NCBI GenBank assembly: GCA_019633425.1
Contig: WSUB01000091.1
Location: 1-64,000 of the forward strand
Direction of reading: 5' to 3'
Source: Tulasnella sp. 424
Taxonomy: Eukaryota; Basidiomycota; Agaricomycetes; Cantharellales; Tulasnellaceae
Length of the DNA stretch: 64,000 nt
How positions within the stretch are numbered: the first letter of the stretch is position 1; each line of letters begins with the position of its first letter. Below, in pieces: positions 10,346 to 21,898 of this stretch. The notes beneath the pieces were generated by a model that was not told the origin of the DNA, did not search any database, and was given only the letters and a program-made list of their open reading frames with translations. The position numbers and the translations under genes were made by a program.

Positions 10346-11315
10346 AAGACGCCGAAGACCGTCGTAGTATTGTACCTCCCGAGCAAGTGCGAGCGACTCT
10401 CAAGTTGACCTTATTATGGCTTACTTGAGAGGCTGATGCCCGTCGCTGTTCCTGGTCGGCAACATCACCACCGTCCACCACTTGCGTCCTCGATACCACC
10501 AGCACTCTTTCACCGCAATACAAACAGCGAAAAACTCCAGTAGTAGAAACCTAGTAACACATCGAACGCATCGAAACAGTTCGTCATGGCTTAGGGATGT
10601 CATCTCTTTGGTCAGCGCCATTTTTACCACAGCTCGTATCCCGGCGGCAGTTTTGCTCACTTTTCCCCGAGCCCCCCCCCCGACACCCCGGTCGTCTGCT
10701 CCAAGGGTCTGCTGAGTTCGTTGTATTCTATCTCTTTTGGTATCCTAATACAAACCCTACTTGCACTAAGTTTCGTTGTTGAGTGGACGCAAGTCACGAC
10801 GTCATCGCCTTCGGGGCCTCCCGACCGAAAATCTTCCATGTACGGCATTAGGTCGCTTCAGCCCGTACCCCCCAAACTTGGTTGTTCTCAGCACATCCAT
10901 TTGTATACTGCGTGCCTTGGCATGCCGCACGCGCAAACCTCGACATTCTGCTCTCGTTTGACAATGCGGACGACGCACAAAAGCACACAATATATTAATA
11001 AGCCTCCTCCGCATTCGTCCTTCACATACCCCTGGCCGCTTCACAAGCAACATGATGCCAAGCCCGTTTTTCAGCCATTTGAGCGCTTGGCTCTTTGAAA
11101 ATTTCTAGCCAATCACAAACCCTCTCTGACTTCAAATACTTATTCATTGGACACGGGGCGGGTGCGTGGAGACCACGTTCGTCGGCAACAACGCCGCCGG
11201 AACATTTCAATTCGGTAACAGAACCCTTACCAGACAACCCGAAAGACTCCGGCGGGAGGTAAAGATTATCTAGGGACCCGTTCCGCTTATCCATATAAAC
11301 ATGATTAAGTTGGTA

Positions 11316-11690
11316 AACCCGGGCTTGTTAGTTGAAAAGGCAGACCCTAAGTGTTTGGCGAGAAACTCGTGGAGTATTTCTATTCCTGAATTTGGCTTCA
11401 ATGTTTAGGGGAGGGATTTCGGGGATGAGTAATGCGCGAAAACCAACCGGTCTAGCGGACAACTGGACTGGTTATGAATGATAAGAACACGTTGTTACCA
11501 CAGTAACTCGGGCTTGTTAGGTTGAAAAGGCAGACCTGTTTGGCGAGAACTCGCGGAGTATTTCTATTCCTGAATTTGACTTCAATGTTTAGGGGAGGGA
11601 TTTCGGGGATGAGTTGTGCGCAAAAACCAACCGGTCTAGCTGACAACTGGACTGGTTATGAATGATAAGAATACTTTGTCACCACTGTTT
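11316..11690. repeat. Internal ~187-base direct duplication in unit 2
   Basis: The segment from CGGGCTTGTTAG through GGTTATGAATGATAAGAA occurs twice in a row here but once in unit 1 (about 7695-7862). It lies downstream of the 3' end of A2 and has no visible coding role. Confidence 0.7.
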
Positions 11691-11975
11691 CTGACGTTGT
11701 CGTACTGGACGCACGGGATCTTCGCAAGGAAGAGCGTCATCACCTCCGTGGTCTCTCTCCGACATTCGTGTTCCATACAGCTTCCTCTTAGCACATTCCC
11801 CGTTTATACCCCACGCTAATTAAGTCCAAATGCCGATGGAGGGAATCCTCTTTCCCATACGTATGCGAGACAAAAGGCCAAAAAGGCACCAAAGACTGCA
11901 TTCCGGTACTGGTATACAAAGTCCTAGTTGACCGCGCTTGACAAACTAGCACCGATCATGGAGTCCGAGCGTGCC

Positions 11976-13402
11976 TTAACCCTCGCAGGTAAACTCACTC
12001 GCAAGGAAAAGGCGCTAAACGAACCCAAACGAAAGGAGAAAGACCACCAAAAAGTCAGTCGTTACTCACATAATGATAATAAATTCGCCCTTTTCACTCA
12101 CAATTCGAACCGGAAGGGCAAACGGAATATACATAACGTTCCCAGAAATCAAGATGGAATTGTCAAAAGCAGGAACGTATCCGATCTCCGTATGTACCGG
12201 CTTGCCGTCCGGGTTGACCCACTTCGGGATAAGTTCGTTATTCGCCTCGAGCGACCTACCGCCACGACCGGGGGAGGGAGGGGAAAAGAGAGATAGATGA
12301 ATCAGGCTCAATCGAGATGAAAGCTAAAGGTACGAGCACGCTAATCCTTACCACACGTTGCTTTCGACGTAGATGTAATTGGGACCCGCGTCATCTGCCT
12401 CTTGAGCGATTGCTACAGGGGGAGACCCGGGAGAAGCTAGTTTATCCAGCACAACAGAAAGAGCAATGAGCGTGCTGGTCAACGCTCCTAGCGGCGGGGA
12501 AGAAATATTGTGGATACGCGAAATGAACTCACTAGAAGCTGTCCCGCCCATAAAAGCCACAACAGAACTATCGGTGCTTAAGGGGCGGCCGTCATAAGAA
12601 GTAAATCCGACGTTCGAGTAACCTCCCGGTGTTGCCTTGATATATTGCCAAAAGGAGGGAGAAAACGCGTTTAGGTTGAAATGTACGGCGCCCGACACCC
12701 CAAAGGAATCAGACTCACAGGATTAGTCAAAGCACCCGAAAGGAATTTAGGGTTTAACATCGCCGCGTTGCAATCGGTGGTGACGGCGTAACCGTCCCAG
12801 GAATTGAAGTCTTTGCTGACGTAGCCTAAAGGTTTACCGGGAGGACCGTTGGAGTCGTAGACGAGTATGGCGGACCAGCTTCATTTCGATGTCCAAGGGT
12901 TAAACAGTCAGCGTGATGTACCAGGCGGGACAAAAAAACAAAACGGCGTGTAGCCATCAAAACGACTGACAATGAAGGACTAGCACGGGCTCTATGAGCT
13001 GAGCCCGATTTGGAGCCATCATCTTTGTCGTTCCGATCGACGTCCCCCGCGACAGCAAATCAGTGCTGGACGATACGTAACAGTCGCAGAAACAACACCA
13101 CAGAACTCACATAGTTTCCTAGGCGCCAAAGGCGGCAAACCGTTCGCGATTCGCATCGCGTTCGTAACCCGCTTCTCGGCGATAGCCTTCTTCACCCCCT
13201 CCGAACGTTTTTCGACGGGAGTAGATACAGTCGAGCCACCAACCCAGGGATAGGACAGTGGCAGGTCTTCACGACGAGATACGTCTCCTGCTACTACCGC
13301 ACGTCGGTCGACGGGTTGGTGGAGTTGGGCCGGCGCGGCAAGAACGACAGACGCGGCGAGAGTTGAAAATAAAAAGAGTGACTTGAAAAAAGAGTGGACC
13401 AT
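11976..13402 (-). CDS. A2: secreted protein, GLPPL-motif family, six exons
   Basis: Exons 13402-13107, 12878-12719, 12635-12533, 12487-12352, 12255-12102, 12014-11976; 888 bases, 295 aa. Same order of parts as A1: signal peptide, dibasic pro-region (RR, SRRED, VEKR, AEKR), NAMRIANGLPPLAPRK, a VYDSNG..GYVSK region, a Gly/Ser region (GGYSNVGFTSY), NELIPKWVNPDGKP, and the terminal exon RLFLASEFTC. Relative to A1, exon 2 is two codons longer and exon 3 one codon shorter. The pro-region is nearly identical to A1 while the mature part differs at many sites. Function unknown. Confidence 0.7.
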
Positions 13403-13558
13403 TTTGCTTTAGTTTTTTTTCTGGTTTGCTAGGTATGTTTTAGAACGAGTGGATGTCCGAGAAGGAGGTCTCGGTCTTGCGGCAGCAAAAGGAGTGGAAG
13501 GGGAAGATGTCTGGAGATGACGGACTCGGCGGAAGGAGAAACCAATGCTCGCCCCCAG

Positions 13559-13567
13559 CATATATAG
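13559..13567 (-). promoter_or_regulatory. TATA box of A2
   Basis: CTATATATG on the minus strand, about 157 bases before the ATG at 13402, in the same context (GGGGGCGAGC downstream) as the A1 box. Confidence 0.55.
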
Positions 13568-13965
13568 ACTCGCATTCGTCTCCATGAGCCCTTTCTCGAT
13601 CCAGGATCCAGGGAGAGGGGTAGTGTTCGGGTTCCGAACTGGGCGGCTAGGGCTCTCCGAGCAAACCGAGTGCTCCAAATCCCTTGTTTGAAATATGCAC
13701 ATGACGTTATTCACTGTTAATAACCGCGTTGAAAAGCTTCCGAGCAGGAAGGGAAGGTTAGTAACGTTAGCGCTAATCTCGGTGCCCGGCGCATCAATCG
13801 CGCGTACAGTGGCTTTGGGGAGTTGGATAATCGATTTAAGAGGCTCAATGGAGAGATTGGGGGACAGGGGACGTAGTGTAAGCGGAGAGATCGAGTTGAA
13901 TGTGGGGACCGGATCACCAAGGCGAAGCCACCTCAGGTCCCCCTCACATATGGTCTCACGTTGTC

Positions 13966-14122
13966 AGGTATATTCCATCCAGTGTGCCTCCCGAACAAGT
14001 GGGGGACGTTGTGGCTTACTTATGTTCCATCCAGTGTAACAAGTGCGGGGACGTTGTGGCTTACTTATATCCCATCCATTGTGCCTACCAACAAGTGTGG
14101 GACGTTGTAGCTTATTTAAGAA
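13966..14122. repeat. Minisatellite, unit 2
   Basis: Three imperfect copies of the TATATTCCATCCAGTGTG..GTTGTGGCTTACT unit, in the same position relative to A2 as the array in unit 1. Confidence 0.7.
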
Positions 14123-14494
14123 GCCGAAGACCGTCGTAGTAGTGTACCTCCCGAACAAGTGCGAGCGAGTCTCAAGTTGACCTTATGGCTTACTTGAGAG
14201 GCTGATGCCCGTCGCTGTTCCTCCTTGGCAACATCAGCACCGTCCACCACTTGCCTCCTCGATGCCAACACCAGCACTCTCTTACCGTAATACAAACAAC
14301 GAAAAAGCTTCAGTAGTAGAAGCTGTAGTAATTTGTACCTCGCCGCTACCCAAATGCCAATGGGGGGAGTCCTCTTTCTCAATGTATGCGAGACAAAAGG
14401 CCAAAAGGCAAAGACTGCATTCCGATACTGGTATACAAAGTCCTAGTTGACCGCGCTTGACAAAGTAGCACCGATCATGGAGTCCGAGCGTGCC

Positions 14495-15944
14495 CTAATT
14501 CCCGCAAGTAAACTGATACGTAAGGAAAAGGCGCTGAACGAACCCAGACGAAAGGAGAAACACCACCAAAAAGTCAGTCGTTACTTACATAGACAATAAT
14601 TACATGATTTCACCCTTTCCACTCACAATTTGAACCGTCCCCTCGAAATCAGAAAAAGCAGCACGAAATTTCGAAAGGCTCCCAAAAATCGCGATGGAAT
14701 TCAAATCATCAGGGACGTATCCGATCTCCGTATGACCCGGAGTGCCGTCCGGGTTGACCCACGTCGGGATAAGTTCGTTATTCGCCCCGAGCGACCTACC
14801 GCCATGACCGGGGGAGGGAGGGGGAAAGAGAAATAGATGAATCAGGCTCGATCGAGATGAAAGCTAAAGTGACGAGCACGCTAATCCTTACCACACGTTG
14901 CTTTCGATATGGTAGCTAGAATCCGCGTCAAGTGATTGTTGAGTGCTTGATACAGGGAGAGACCCGGTAGGAGCTAGTTTATCCAACACAACAGAAAGAG
15001 CAATGAGCCTGCTGGTCAACGCTCCTTGCGGGAGGGGAAAATAGTGTGTGGATACGAGAAATAAACTTACTAGAAGGCGTCCCGCCCATCCACGCATAAG
15101 CAGAACTGTCGGTGCTGAAAGTCGTGGCGAAAATATCAATAAATCCGACGTTCGAATAACCTCCCGGGGTAGCCTTGATATATCGCCAAAGGGGGAAGAA
15201 AGAGAACGCATTTAGGTTGAAATGCACGGCGCCCGACACCCCAGAAGAATCGGACTCACAGGATTGGTCAAAGCACCCGAAAGCAGTTCAGGGTTCAACA
15301 TCGCCGCGGTGCAATCGTTGGTGAAGAAGTAGATGCCATATTTATCGAAGCTTTTGCTGACGTAGCCCAAAAGCTTACCAGAACGACCATTCGAGTCGTA
15401 GACGGCTATAGCGGACTCGCTTCATATTTGTATTTTTTTTTTGGCGTCCAAGGGTTGAACTGTCAGCATGATGTACGAGGCGGGGCAAAGAAAAGGCCGT
15501 GTAGCCATCAGAAAGACTGACAATGAAGGACTAGCACGCGCTCTATGAGCTGAGCCCGATTTGGAGCCATCATCTTTGTCGCTCCGATCGACGTCCCCCG
15601 CGACAGCAAATCAGTTCTGGACGATACACAACACCCGCAGAAGCAACACCATAGAACTCACATAGTTTCCTAGGCGCCAAAGGCGGCAAACCGTTCGCGA
15701 TTCTCATCGCGTTCGTAGCCCGCTTCTCGGCGATAGCCTTCTCCACCCCTTTTTTGACGGGAGTGGATGCGGTCGAGTCACCGCCCCAGGGATGAGACAG
15801 TGGCAGGTCTTCACGACGAGATACACCCCCTGCTACTACCGCACGTCGGTCGACGGGTTGGTGGTGTTGGGCCGGCGCGGCAAAAACGACAGACGCGGCG
15901 AGGGTTGAAAATAAAAAGAGTGACTTGAGTAAAGAGTGGACCAT
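14495..15944 (-). CDS. A3: secreted protein, GLPPL-motif family, six exons
   Basis: Exons 15944-15658, 15419-15260, 15173-15071, 15024-14892, 14795-14627, 14533-14495; 891 bases, 296 aa. It has the family signal peptide and NAMRIANGLPPLAPRK. The pro-region is shortened: the EKRS site before GVEKAIAEKR is lost and replaced by VKKGVEK, so it has one Kex2-type site fewer than A1. The last exon reads RLFLTYQFTC followed by GN and TAG. The fourth exon uses an AAG acceptor where A1, A2 and A5 have TAG. All exon phases still agree. Its promoter is interrupted by the assembly gap at 16091-16188. Confidence 0.7.
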
Positions 15945-16011
15945 TGTACTTTAGTTTTTTTTTCTGGTTTGCTAGGTATATTTTAAAACGAGTGGATGTC
16001 CGAGAAGGAGG

Positions 16012-16267
16012 TCTCGGTCTTGCGGCAGCAAAAGGAGTGGAAGGGGAAGATGTCTGGAGATGACGGACTCGGCGGAAGGAGAAACCAAGTNNNNNNNNNN
16101 NNNNNNNNNNNNNNNNNNNNNNNNNNNNNNNNNNNNNNNNNNNNNNNNNNNNNNNNNNNNNNNNNNNNNNNNNNNNNNNNNNNNNNNNTCTCGGTCTTGC
16201 GGCAGCAAAAGGAGTGGAAGGGGAAGATGTCTGGAGATGACGGACTCGGCGGAAGGAGAAACCAAGT
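16012..16267. other. Assembly gap (98 N) between two identical 79-base segments
   Basis: Bases 16091-16188 are N. The 79 bases before the gap (16012-16090) are repeated exactly after it (16189-16267). A2 has a single copy at the equivalent place. Removing the gap and one copy puts the TATA box about 160 bases before the A3 ATG, as in the paralogues. The two contigs most likely overlap and nothing is missing. Confidence 0.85.
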
Positions 16268-16280
16268 GCTCGCCCCCAGC

Positions 16281-16288
16281 ATATATAG
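16281..16288 (-). promoter_or_regulatory. TATA box of A3
   Basis: CTATATAT on the minus strand, at the family position once the duplicated segment and gap are discounted. Confidence 0.5.
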
Positions 16289-16554
16289 ACTCGCATTCGT
16301 CTCCATGAGCCCTTTCTCGATCCAGGGGGAGAGGGGTAATGTTCGGGTCCCGAACAGGGCGGCTGGGGCTCTCCGAGCAAACCAAGTGCTCCAAACCCCC
16401 TGTTTGAAATATGCATGTAGAGCGCTAAAAAGCCAGCTCCGCTTGGGGGACAGGGGACGTGGTGTAAGCGGAGAGGTCGAGTTGAATGTGGGGACCGGAT
16501 CGCCAAGGCCAAGCCACCTCAGGTCCCCCTCACATATGGTCTCATATTGTCAGG

Positions 16555-16672
16555 TATATTCCATCCAGTGCCAGTGGGCCTCCCGAACAAGTGCGGGACG
16601 TGTGGCTTACTTATATTCCATCCATTGTGCCTCCCAAACAAGTGCGGGACGTTGTGGCTTACTTAAGAGGCC
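16555..16672. repeat. Minisatellite, unit 3 (shorter)
   Basis: About two copies of the TATATTCCATCCA..GTGCGGGACGTTGTGGCTTACT unit. One contains an extra CAGTGGGCC. Confidence 0.65.
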
Positions 16673-17171
16673 GAAAGTAGTGTACCTCCCGAACAAGTGC
16701 AAGCGAGTCTCAAGTTGACCTTATGGCTTACTTGAGAGGCCGATGCTCGTCGCTGTTCCTCCTCGGCAACATCACCACCGTCCACCACTTGCGTCCTCGA
16801 TGCCACCACCAGCATTCTCTCAACGTAATACAAACAACAAAAAACTTCAGTAGTAGAAACCGAGTAATACATTGAACGCATCGAAACACATCGTCATGGC
16901 TTAGGGATGTCATCTCTTTGGTCAGCGCCGTTTTTACCGCGGCTCGTACCCATCGGCAACGGACGACGCACAATATATTAGTAAGCCTCCTCCGCACTCG
17001 TCCGTCACATTCCCTGGCGGCTCCGCAAGCAACATGATGCCAAGCCCGCTTTTCAGCCATTTGAACGCTTGGCTCTTTGAAATTTACGAACCCTCTCTGA
17101 CTTCAAATATTAATTGGACCTAGGCGGGTGCGTGGAAACCACGTTCGTCGGCAACAACGCCGCCGGAACAT

Positions 17172-17400
17172 TAGGGGGACTCACGCAGACAAAAACGAAG
17201 CGAAAACGAGGCGAAAACGGTGGTGAAAACGGTGACGAAAACGCGACGAAAATGACGTTTTCGGAAAAACGCGTTTTCGCACCTAGGCCTCGAAAGCCGT
17301 TTTCACAGGGACAATTTTGAATTTTTCGTACGACGAAAAAGGGTCCAAAACTGTCGGAATTGGACCCTCTTTTCGCCGCGTCTTTTCACCGTAAACCTTG
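17172..17400. repeat. Foreign insertion with CGAAAAC repeats and a hairpin
   Basis: Where units 1 and 2 continue with CATTTCAATTCGGTAAC, unit 4 switches to a run of CGAAAAC motifs at irregular 9-12-base spacing (17190-17290) and a palindrome around GACGTTTTCGGAAAAACG. A stem-loop follows: 17331-17348 pairs with 17360-17378 (CGACGAAAAAGGGTCCAA against TTGGACCCTCTTTTCGCCG), with an 11-base loop. There is no coding capacity. It could be a MITE-like or hairpin element. Confidence 0.5.
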
Positions 17401-17822
17401 GCTGTTGGTTAAAAAGGGAGAGATCATTTGCCGTTTGACTTCAATGCTTAGGGGAAGGTTCGGGGATGAGTCGTGCTGCGTGAGAATCACTGGGTCTAGC
17501 TGACTACTGGGCTGGCTATGAATAATAGGAATACTTTGTCACCGCTGTTCTTGACGTTGCCGAACTGCACGAATGGGATCTTCGCAAGGAACGGCGTCAT
17601 CACCTTCGTAGTCTCTCTCCGTCATTCGCCTTCTAAATACGGCTTCCTCTTAGCACAGTCTCCACTTATACCTCGCCGCTAATTGAGTCCAAATGCCGGT
17701 GAGGGGATTTTCCTTTCAACAAGAGGCCAAAGGTTCCGTCAACTGCATTCCGGTACTGGTAGACAAATTCCTAGTTGACCGCCCTTGACAAGCTGGTACC
17801 CTGCATGGAGTCCGAGTCTACC

Positions 17823-19254
17823 TTAAGTCGCGCAAGTAAACTGACTCGCAAGGAAAAGGCGCTGAACGAACCCAAACGAAAGGAGAAACAGGCATCAAAA
17901 GTCAGTCGTCACCAAAACAAAAATCGTTTTCTTCATCCCTTTTCACTCACGATTTGAACAGCCCCTGAAGTATCAGAGAAAGCGGCCCGGAATTGCGCAA
18001 GGCTCCCAGTGATCACGATGGAATTATCAGAGCCGGGAACGTATCCTATCTCGGTATGAGCCGCACTGCCGTCCGGGTTGATCCACGTCGGAACAAGTTC
18101 GTTATCCGTTCCAAGCGACCTACCGCCATGACAGGGATATAGAGCCGAGGGTCAGAGGTTAAGTCGAGATGAAATCTGAAGTGAAGAAGCGTCTCACCAC
18201 ACGTTGCTCTCGATACCGTCGTTCGTACCGGTATTGTCTGAATGTTCAGTGCTTGTTACAGGTGGAGACCCAGTAGGAGCTGGTTTATGCAACACAACAG
18301 AAAGAGCAAATGAGTCTGCTGGCCAAGGCTGCGCAGCGGAAAATGGCTTGGATACGAGAACTGAACGTACTAGCAGCCGTCCCGCCCATATACGCGTAAT
18401 GAAAACTGTCGGTGCTGAAAGTCGGGTCATTTAAGGAAGTAAATCCGACGTTCGAATAACCTCGTGGTTTAACCTTGTTAAAATCGCGAATACCCACATT
18501 TAGTCTGGGAATGTCCGCAACCCCCAATGAATAGGAACTCACAGGATTGGTCAAAGCACCCGAAAGCAGTTGAGGGTTTAACAACGCCGCGGTACAATCA
18601 TTGGTGAGAAAGTAATCGCCCCAGATATTAAGGCTTTTGCTGACGTAGCCCAAAAGGTTACCGGAACGACCGTTCGAGTCGTAGATGAGTATGGCAGCCC
18701 CGCTTCATATTCATTTATTTATTTTGGGAGGGGGGGCGTCCAAGGTTAAAACAGTCAGCGTGATGGAAAAGGCGAGGCACAAAACGCCGTGTAGCCATCA
18801 AAAGACTGACAATGAAGGACTAGTACGCGGTCTATGAGCTGAGCCCGCTTTGGAACCATTATCTGGTAGTTCCGATCGACGTTCCCCGCGACAGCAAATC
18901 AGCACTCGAAGTCTACATACATGTAACACTCACAAAAACAAACACCACAAACTCACATAGCTTCCTAGGTGCCAAAGGGGGCAAACCGTTTGCAATTCTC
19001 ATGGCGTTCGTGACCCGCTTCTCGACAATCGCATCCCCCTCCGAACGTTTTCCGGCGGCGATAGTGGCGGATGAGATCAGGTCAGAAGCCCAAGGATGGG
19101 ACAGAGGCAAGTCTTCACGACGAGATACCCCTCCTGCTACTAAGGGCTCTGAACTTCGGCCGACGGGGTGGTGGTGTTGGGCCGGCGCAGCAAGAATGAC
19201 AGACGTGGCAAGAGTTGAATATAAAAAGAGTGACTTGAGTAAAGAGTGGACCAT
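17823..19254 (-). CDS. A4: secreted protein, GLPPL-motif family, six exons
   Basis: Exons 19254-18953, 18702-18543, 18473-18371, 18318-18198, 18119-17951, 17861-17823; 894 bases, 297 aa. It groups with A5: both have an inserted GR(G)SEPLVAGG in the pro-region, a different spacing of KR sites, and terminal RLFL/FASQFTC. In exon 4 an extra T relative to the paralogues would shift the frame if the usual acceptor (CGCAG) were used. An AG about 14 bases further in (GCCAG|CA) restores it. So this copy either splices differently or is broken. Exon 3 begins VKPRGYSNVGF, diverged from the others. Confidence 0.6.
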
Positions 19255-19424
19255 TTTGCTTTAGTTTCTCCCCCTTGGTTTGCCACGTATGCTTTATAAC
19301 GAGTGGACATCCGGAAAAGAAGGTCCTCAGTATTGCGGCAGAGGAAGCGAGCCGAAGGAGTGGAAGAGGGATCTGTCTTGCAGTGACGGATTCAACCGAG
19401 GTAACAACCGCGCTCGCTTTCAAC

Positions 19425-19432
19425 ATATATAG
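19425..19432 (-). promoter_or_regulatory. TATA box of A4
   Basis: CTATATAT on the minus strand, 171 bases before the ATG at 19254. Confidence 0.5.
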
Positions 19433-19989
19433 CGATTCGCATTCGTTCCCATCAACCCTTCCACGATTTGTGCGTTTCATGTCTCGGTCAGAAGAAGAAG
19501 CGAAAGAAGAAGAGTAAAGTGTGCCGCGCCTAGCTTGGTCTAACCCTGGAATCGGCACGGCTGGGAGCGGAAGGGCCAGGTACGCGGCTCGTGAAGCCTG
19601 GCGGATCGGTGATCAGATTCGACCCAACCGACTCGCATTCCTTGGTTCTGGTCCGTATTTCTTTTTGATTACCGGTATAATTGGAGAAGTAAATTCTAAG
19701 GTCACGGCATTCATCGAGGCAAAGCGGGATCCAGGAACGAAACGAACGGCAGTCTTCTCCGCGCTAGGGCCCTGCAGTCGACACGCAATATTCTTATCAA
19801 GGTGGTCGACTTGGCTTCTCGTACCTAGGTGTCTTTGAATATGCAAAGATCTGGGTTTCTATCTCAATCTTGTATACCGCGGAACGTTGCGCAAACCAGG
19901 ATCGGAACAACAATCGGGGATGGTGCCCCTGCCCGTTTAATGAAAACCACCGTGCATTCTTCCAGAGTTTAAGCGATCTCCTCATATCG

Positions 19990-21012
19990 GGCCTGAGAAA
20001 GCTGCCGCCAAACCCCATCAAAGTCCCTCGTCAACCTTCGTTGGGGGGTAGGTCAAGATTCCAGGAGGGGGTAAGGATCCAGCGATCTTTACATGCAGTA
20101 AATTCGAGGTGAGAGCTCGAGAGGTAATACCGCGGTTGACGTGCAGCTACCTAGTATGATTGACATGGCAGGCTACATCCTAAAATTATCAGCTATGGAC
20201 AAACGACATACACTTGTGCCGGAGAGAGAGGGAGACAGAGTGCTACGATGAGATCAAAGGTTAACTGCAGGAGGTCGCAACTTTAGGTTGCCGTGACATG
20301 AAACGGACCCCAGTAGCGTCCACAAGAAATACCGATGTCGCAAAGTGCCGTCGCCCTCAAGTACTCCAATCGAGGCCCCGAAAATGTCGTCCACCTACAT
20401 ATACCCAGTTGGTAATTAAATGCTCTTTGAGAGGTCCACGACTATCCTAATTAGGCCAATCCCCTGCTGGGAAGTCTGGGCACGCCGCAGCAAATGCGAT
20501 GCGAAAGATCTTCAAGCCACAAGTCCGCAACTCAAGGCTCTCACTAGACTTGAGCGTGACAAGCTAGCCCTGCGTTTCCTGAGCAAAGCTTTGCCAACAC
20601 GCGACAATCGTGTAGTTAAATGAGGGTTGAAGGGGCAAGAATGGAGGCAAGGGCATGACCTGGGTTATGAATGTCAAGAATGTCGGAGTGAGAGAGTACG
20701 AGTTCAGGCTTACGGGTCCTGAACCTGACAGTCCATTACTACCGTAAGGTAGGTTCTCTTCGTGGCAGGTTGATGTTGAAGCTATGGTTATGGGGACGGA
20801 AGGCTGGCTGGCGATGGTCATGGAGACTAAACAGGCCAAGCTTCCCCCAGCTCAGATTCACTTGATCGTCATTATTAATACGATGATATACTGACAATTT
20901 GTGGATTTGGTTCCGTTTTGCGACGACGATATAGATACTTACCTCAGTCGACTCTCCCGCTCTGGTCCCTGACGGCAACGAAATGCCCGCTTCATCGCCT
21001 CCATCGACCCGT
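19990..21012. other. Intergenic, no supported gene
   Basis: Lies between units 4 and 5 and is not found in the other units. Short ORFs only, without family resemblance or consistent splice sites. Origin unknown. Confidence 0.4.
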
Positions 21013-21898
21013 GATGACGTCATCGCCCTCACCATCTTCTAAATACGGCATCAACCCCCAAACTCAGTGTCGCTTGGTGCATGTGGCAGCCCAAACTGCG
21101 GATGGGCGCAAACATCGAAATTCTGTCCTCGTCTGAAATGCGAATGACGCACGATAAGCCTCCTCCACCACACTCTTCCTGCATCTCAATCCCTGGCCGC
21201 TTCTCAAGCAGCATGCTAAGCCCGCTTTTCAGCCATTTGAACGCTCAGCTCTTTCTAAAATACTCACCAATCATGATCCTCAGACCTCAAGCATTAATCG
21301 GACACGGCGCGGGTGCATAAGAGGGAGATCACCACGTTCGTCGGTAACAACCTTTCCGTCCCCCAAGCTAAATCTTACGCCGCCGGAGCATTCGTATCGA
21401 TCCAGCACCCTTACTTATCAGACTAGGGGAAATACTCCGGCGGGAGGCGAAGATTATTTAACGACGGAAACAATGACGCTCCGGGTCACAATCATCCTGC
21501 ATAGAGTACGGCCGTCCTGCGCTCGTGTTCGACGAACTGAATCGCTTTTCAGCGATCACCGAGCCATTCGCGACTGGAATCTATACCAAACATACCGTAC
21601 ACACGTCGTTGCCACTGTTCCTGACATTGTCCAACTGGACACACGGAGTCGTCGTATACGTAAGGAACCGCGCCATCACCTTCGTGGTCTCCCTCCGTCA
21701 TTCGTCTTCTAAATACGGCTTCCTCTCAGCACAGTCTCCACTTACACCTCGCCGTCAATTGAGTCCAAATGCAGATGGGGGGATTTCCCTTTTCACAAGA
21801 GGCCAAAGGTTTCGTCGACTGCATTCCGGTACTGGTATACAAATCCCTAGTTGACCGCCCTTGAAAAGCTGGTACCCTGCATGGAGTCCGAGTCTACT

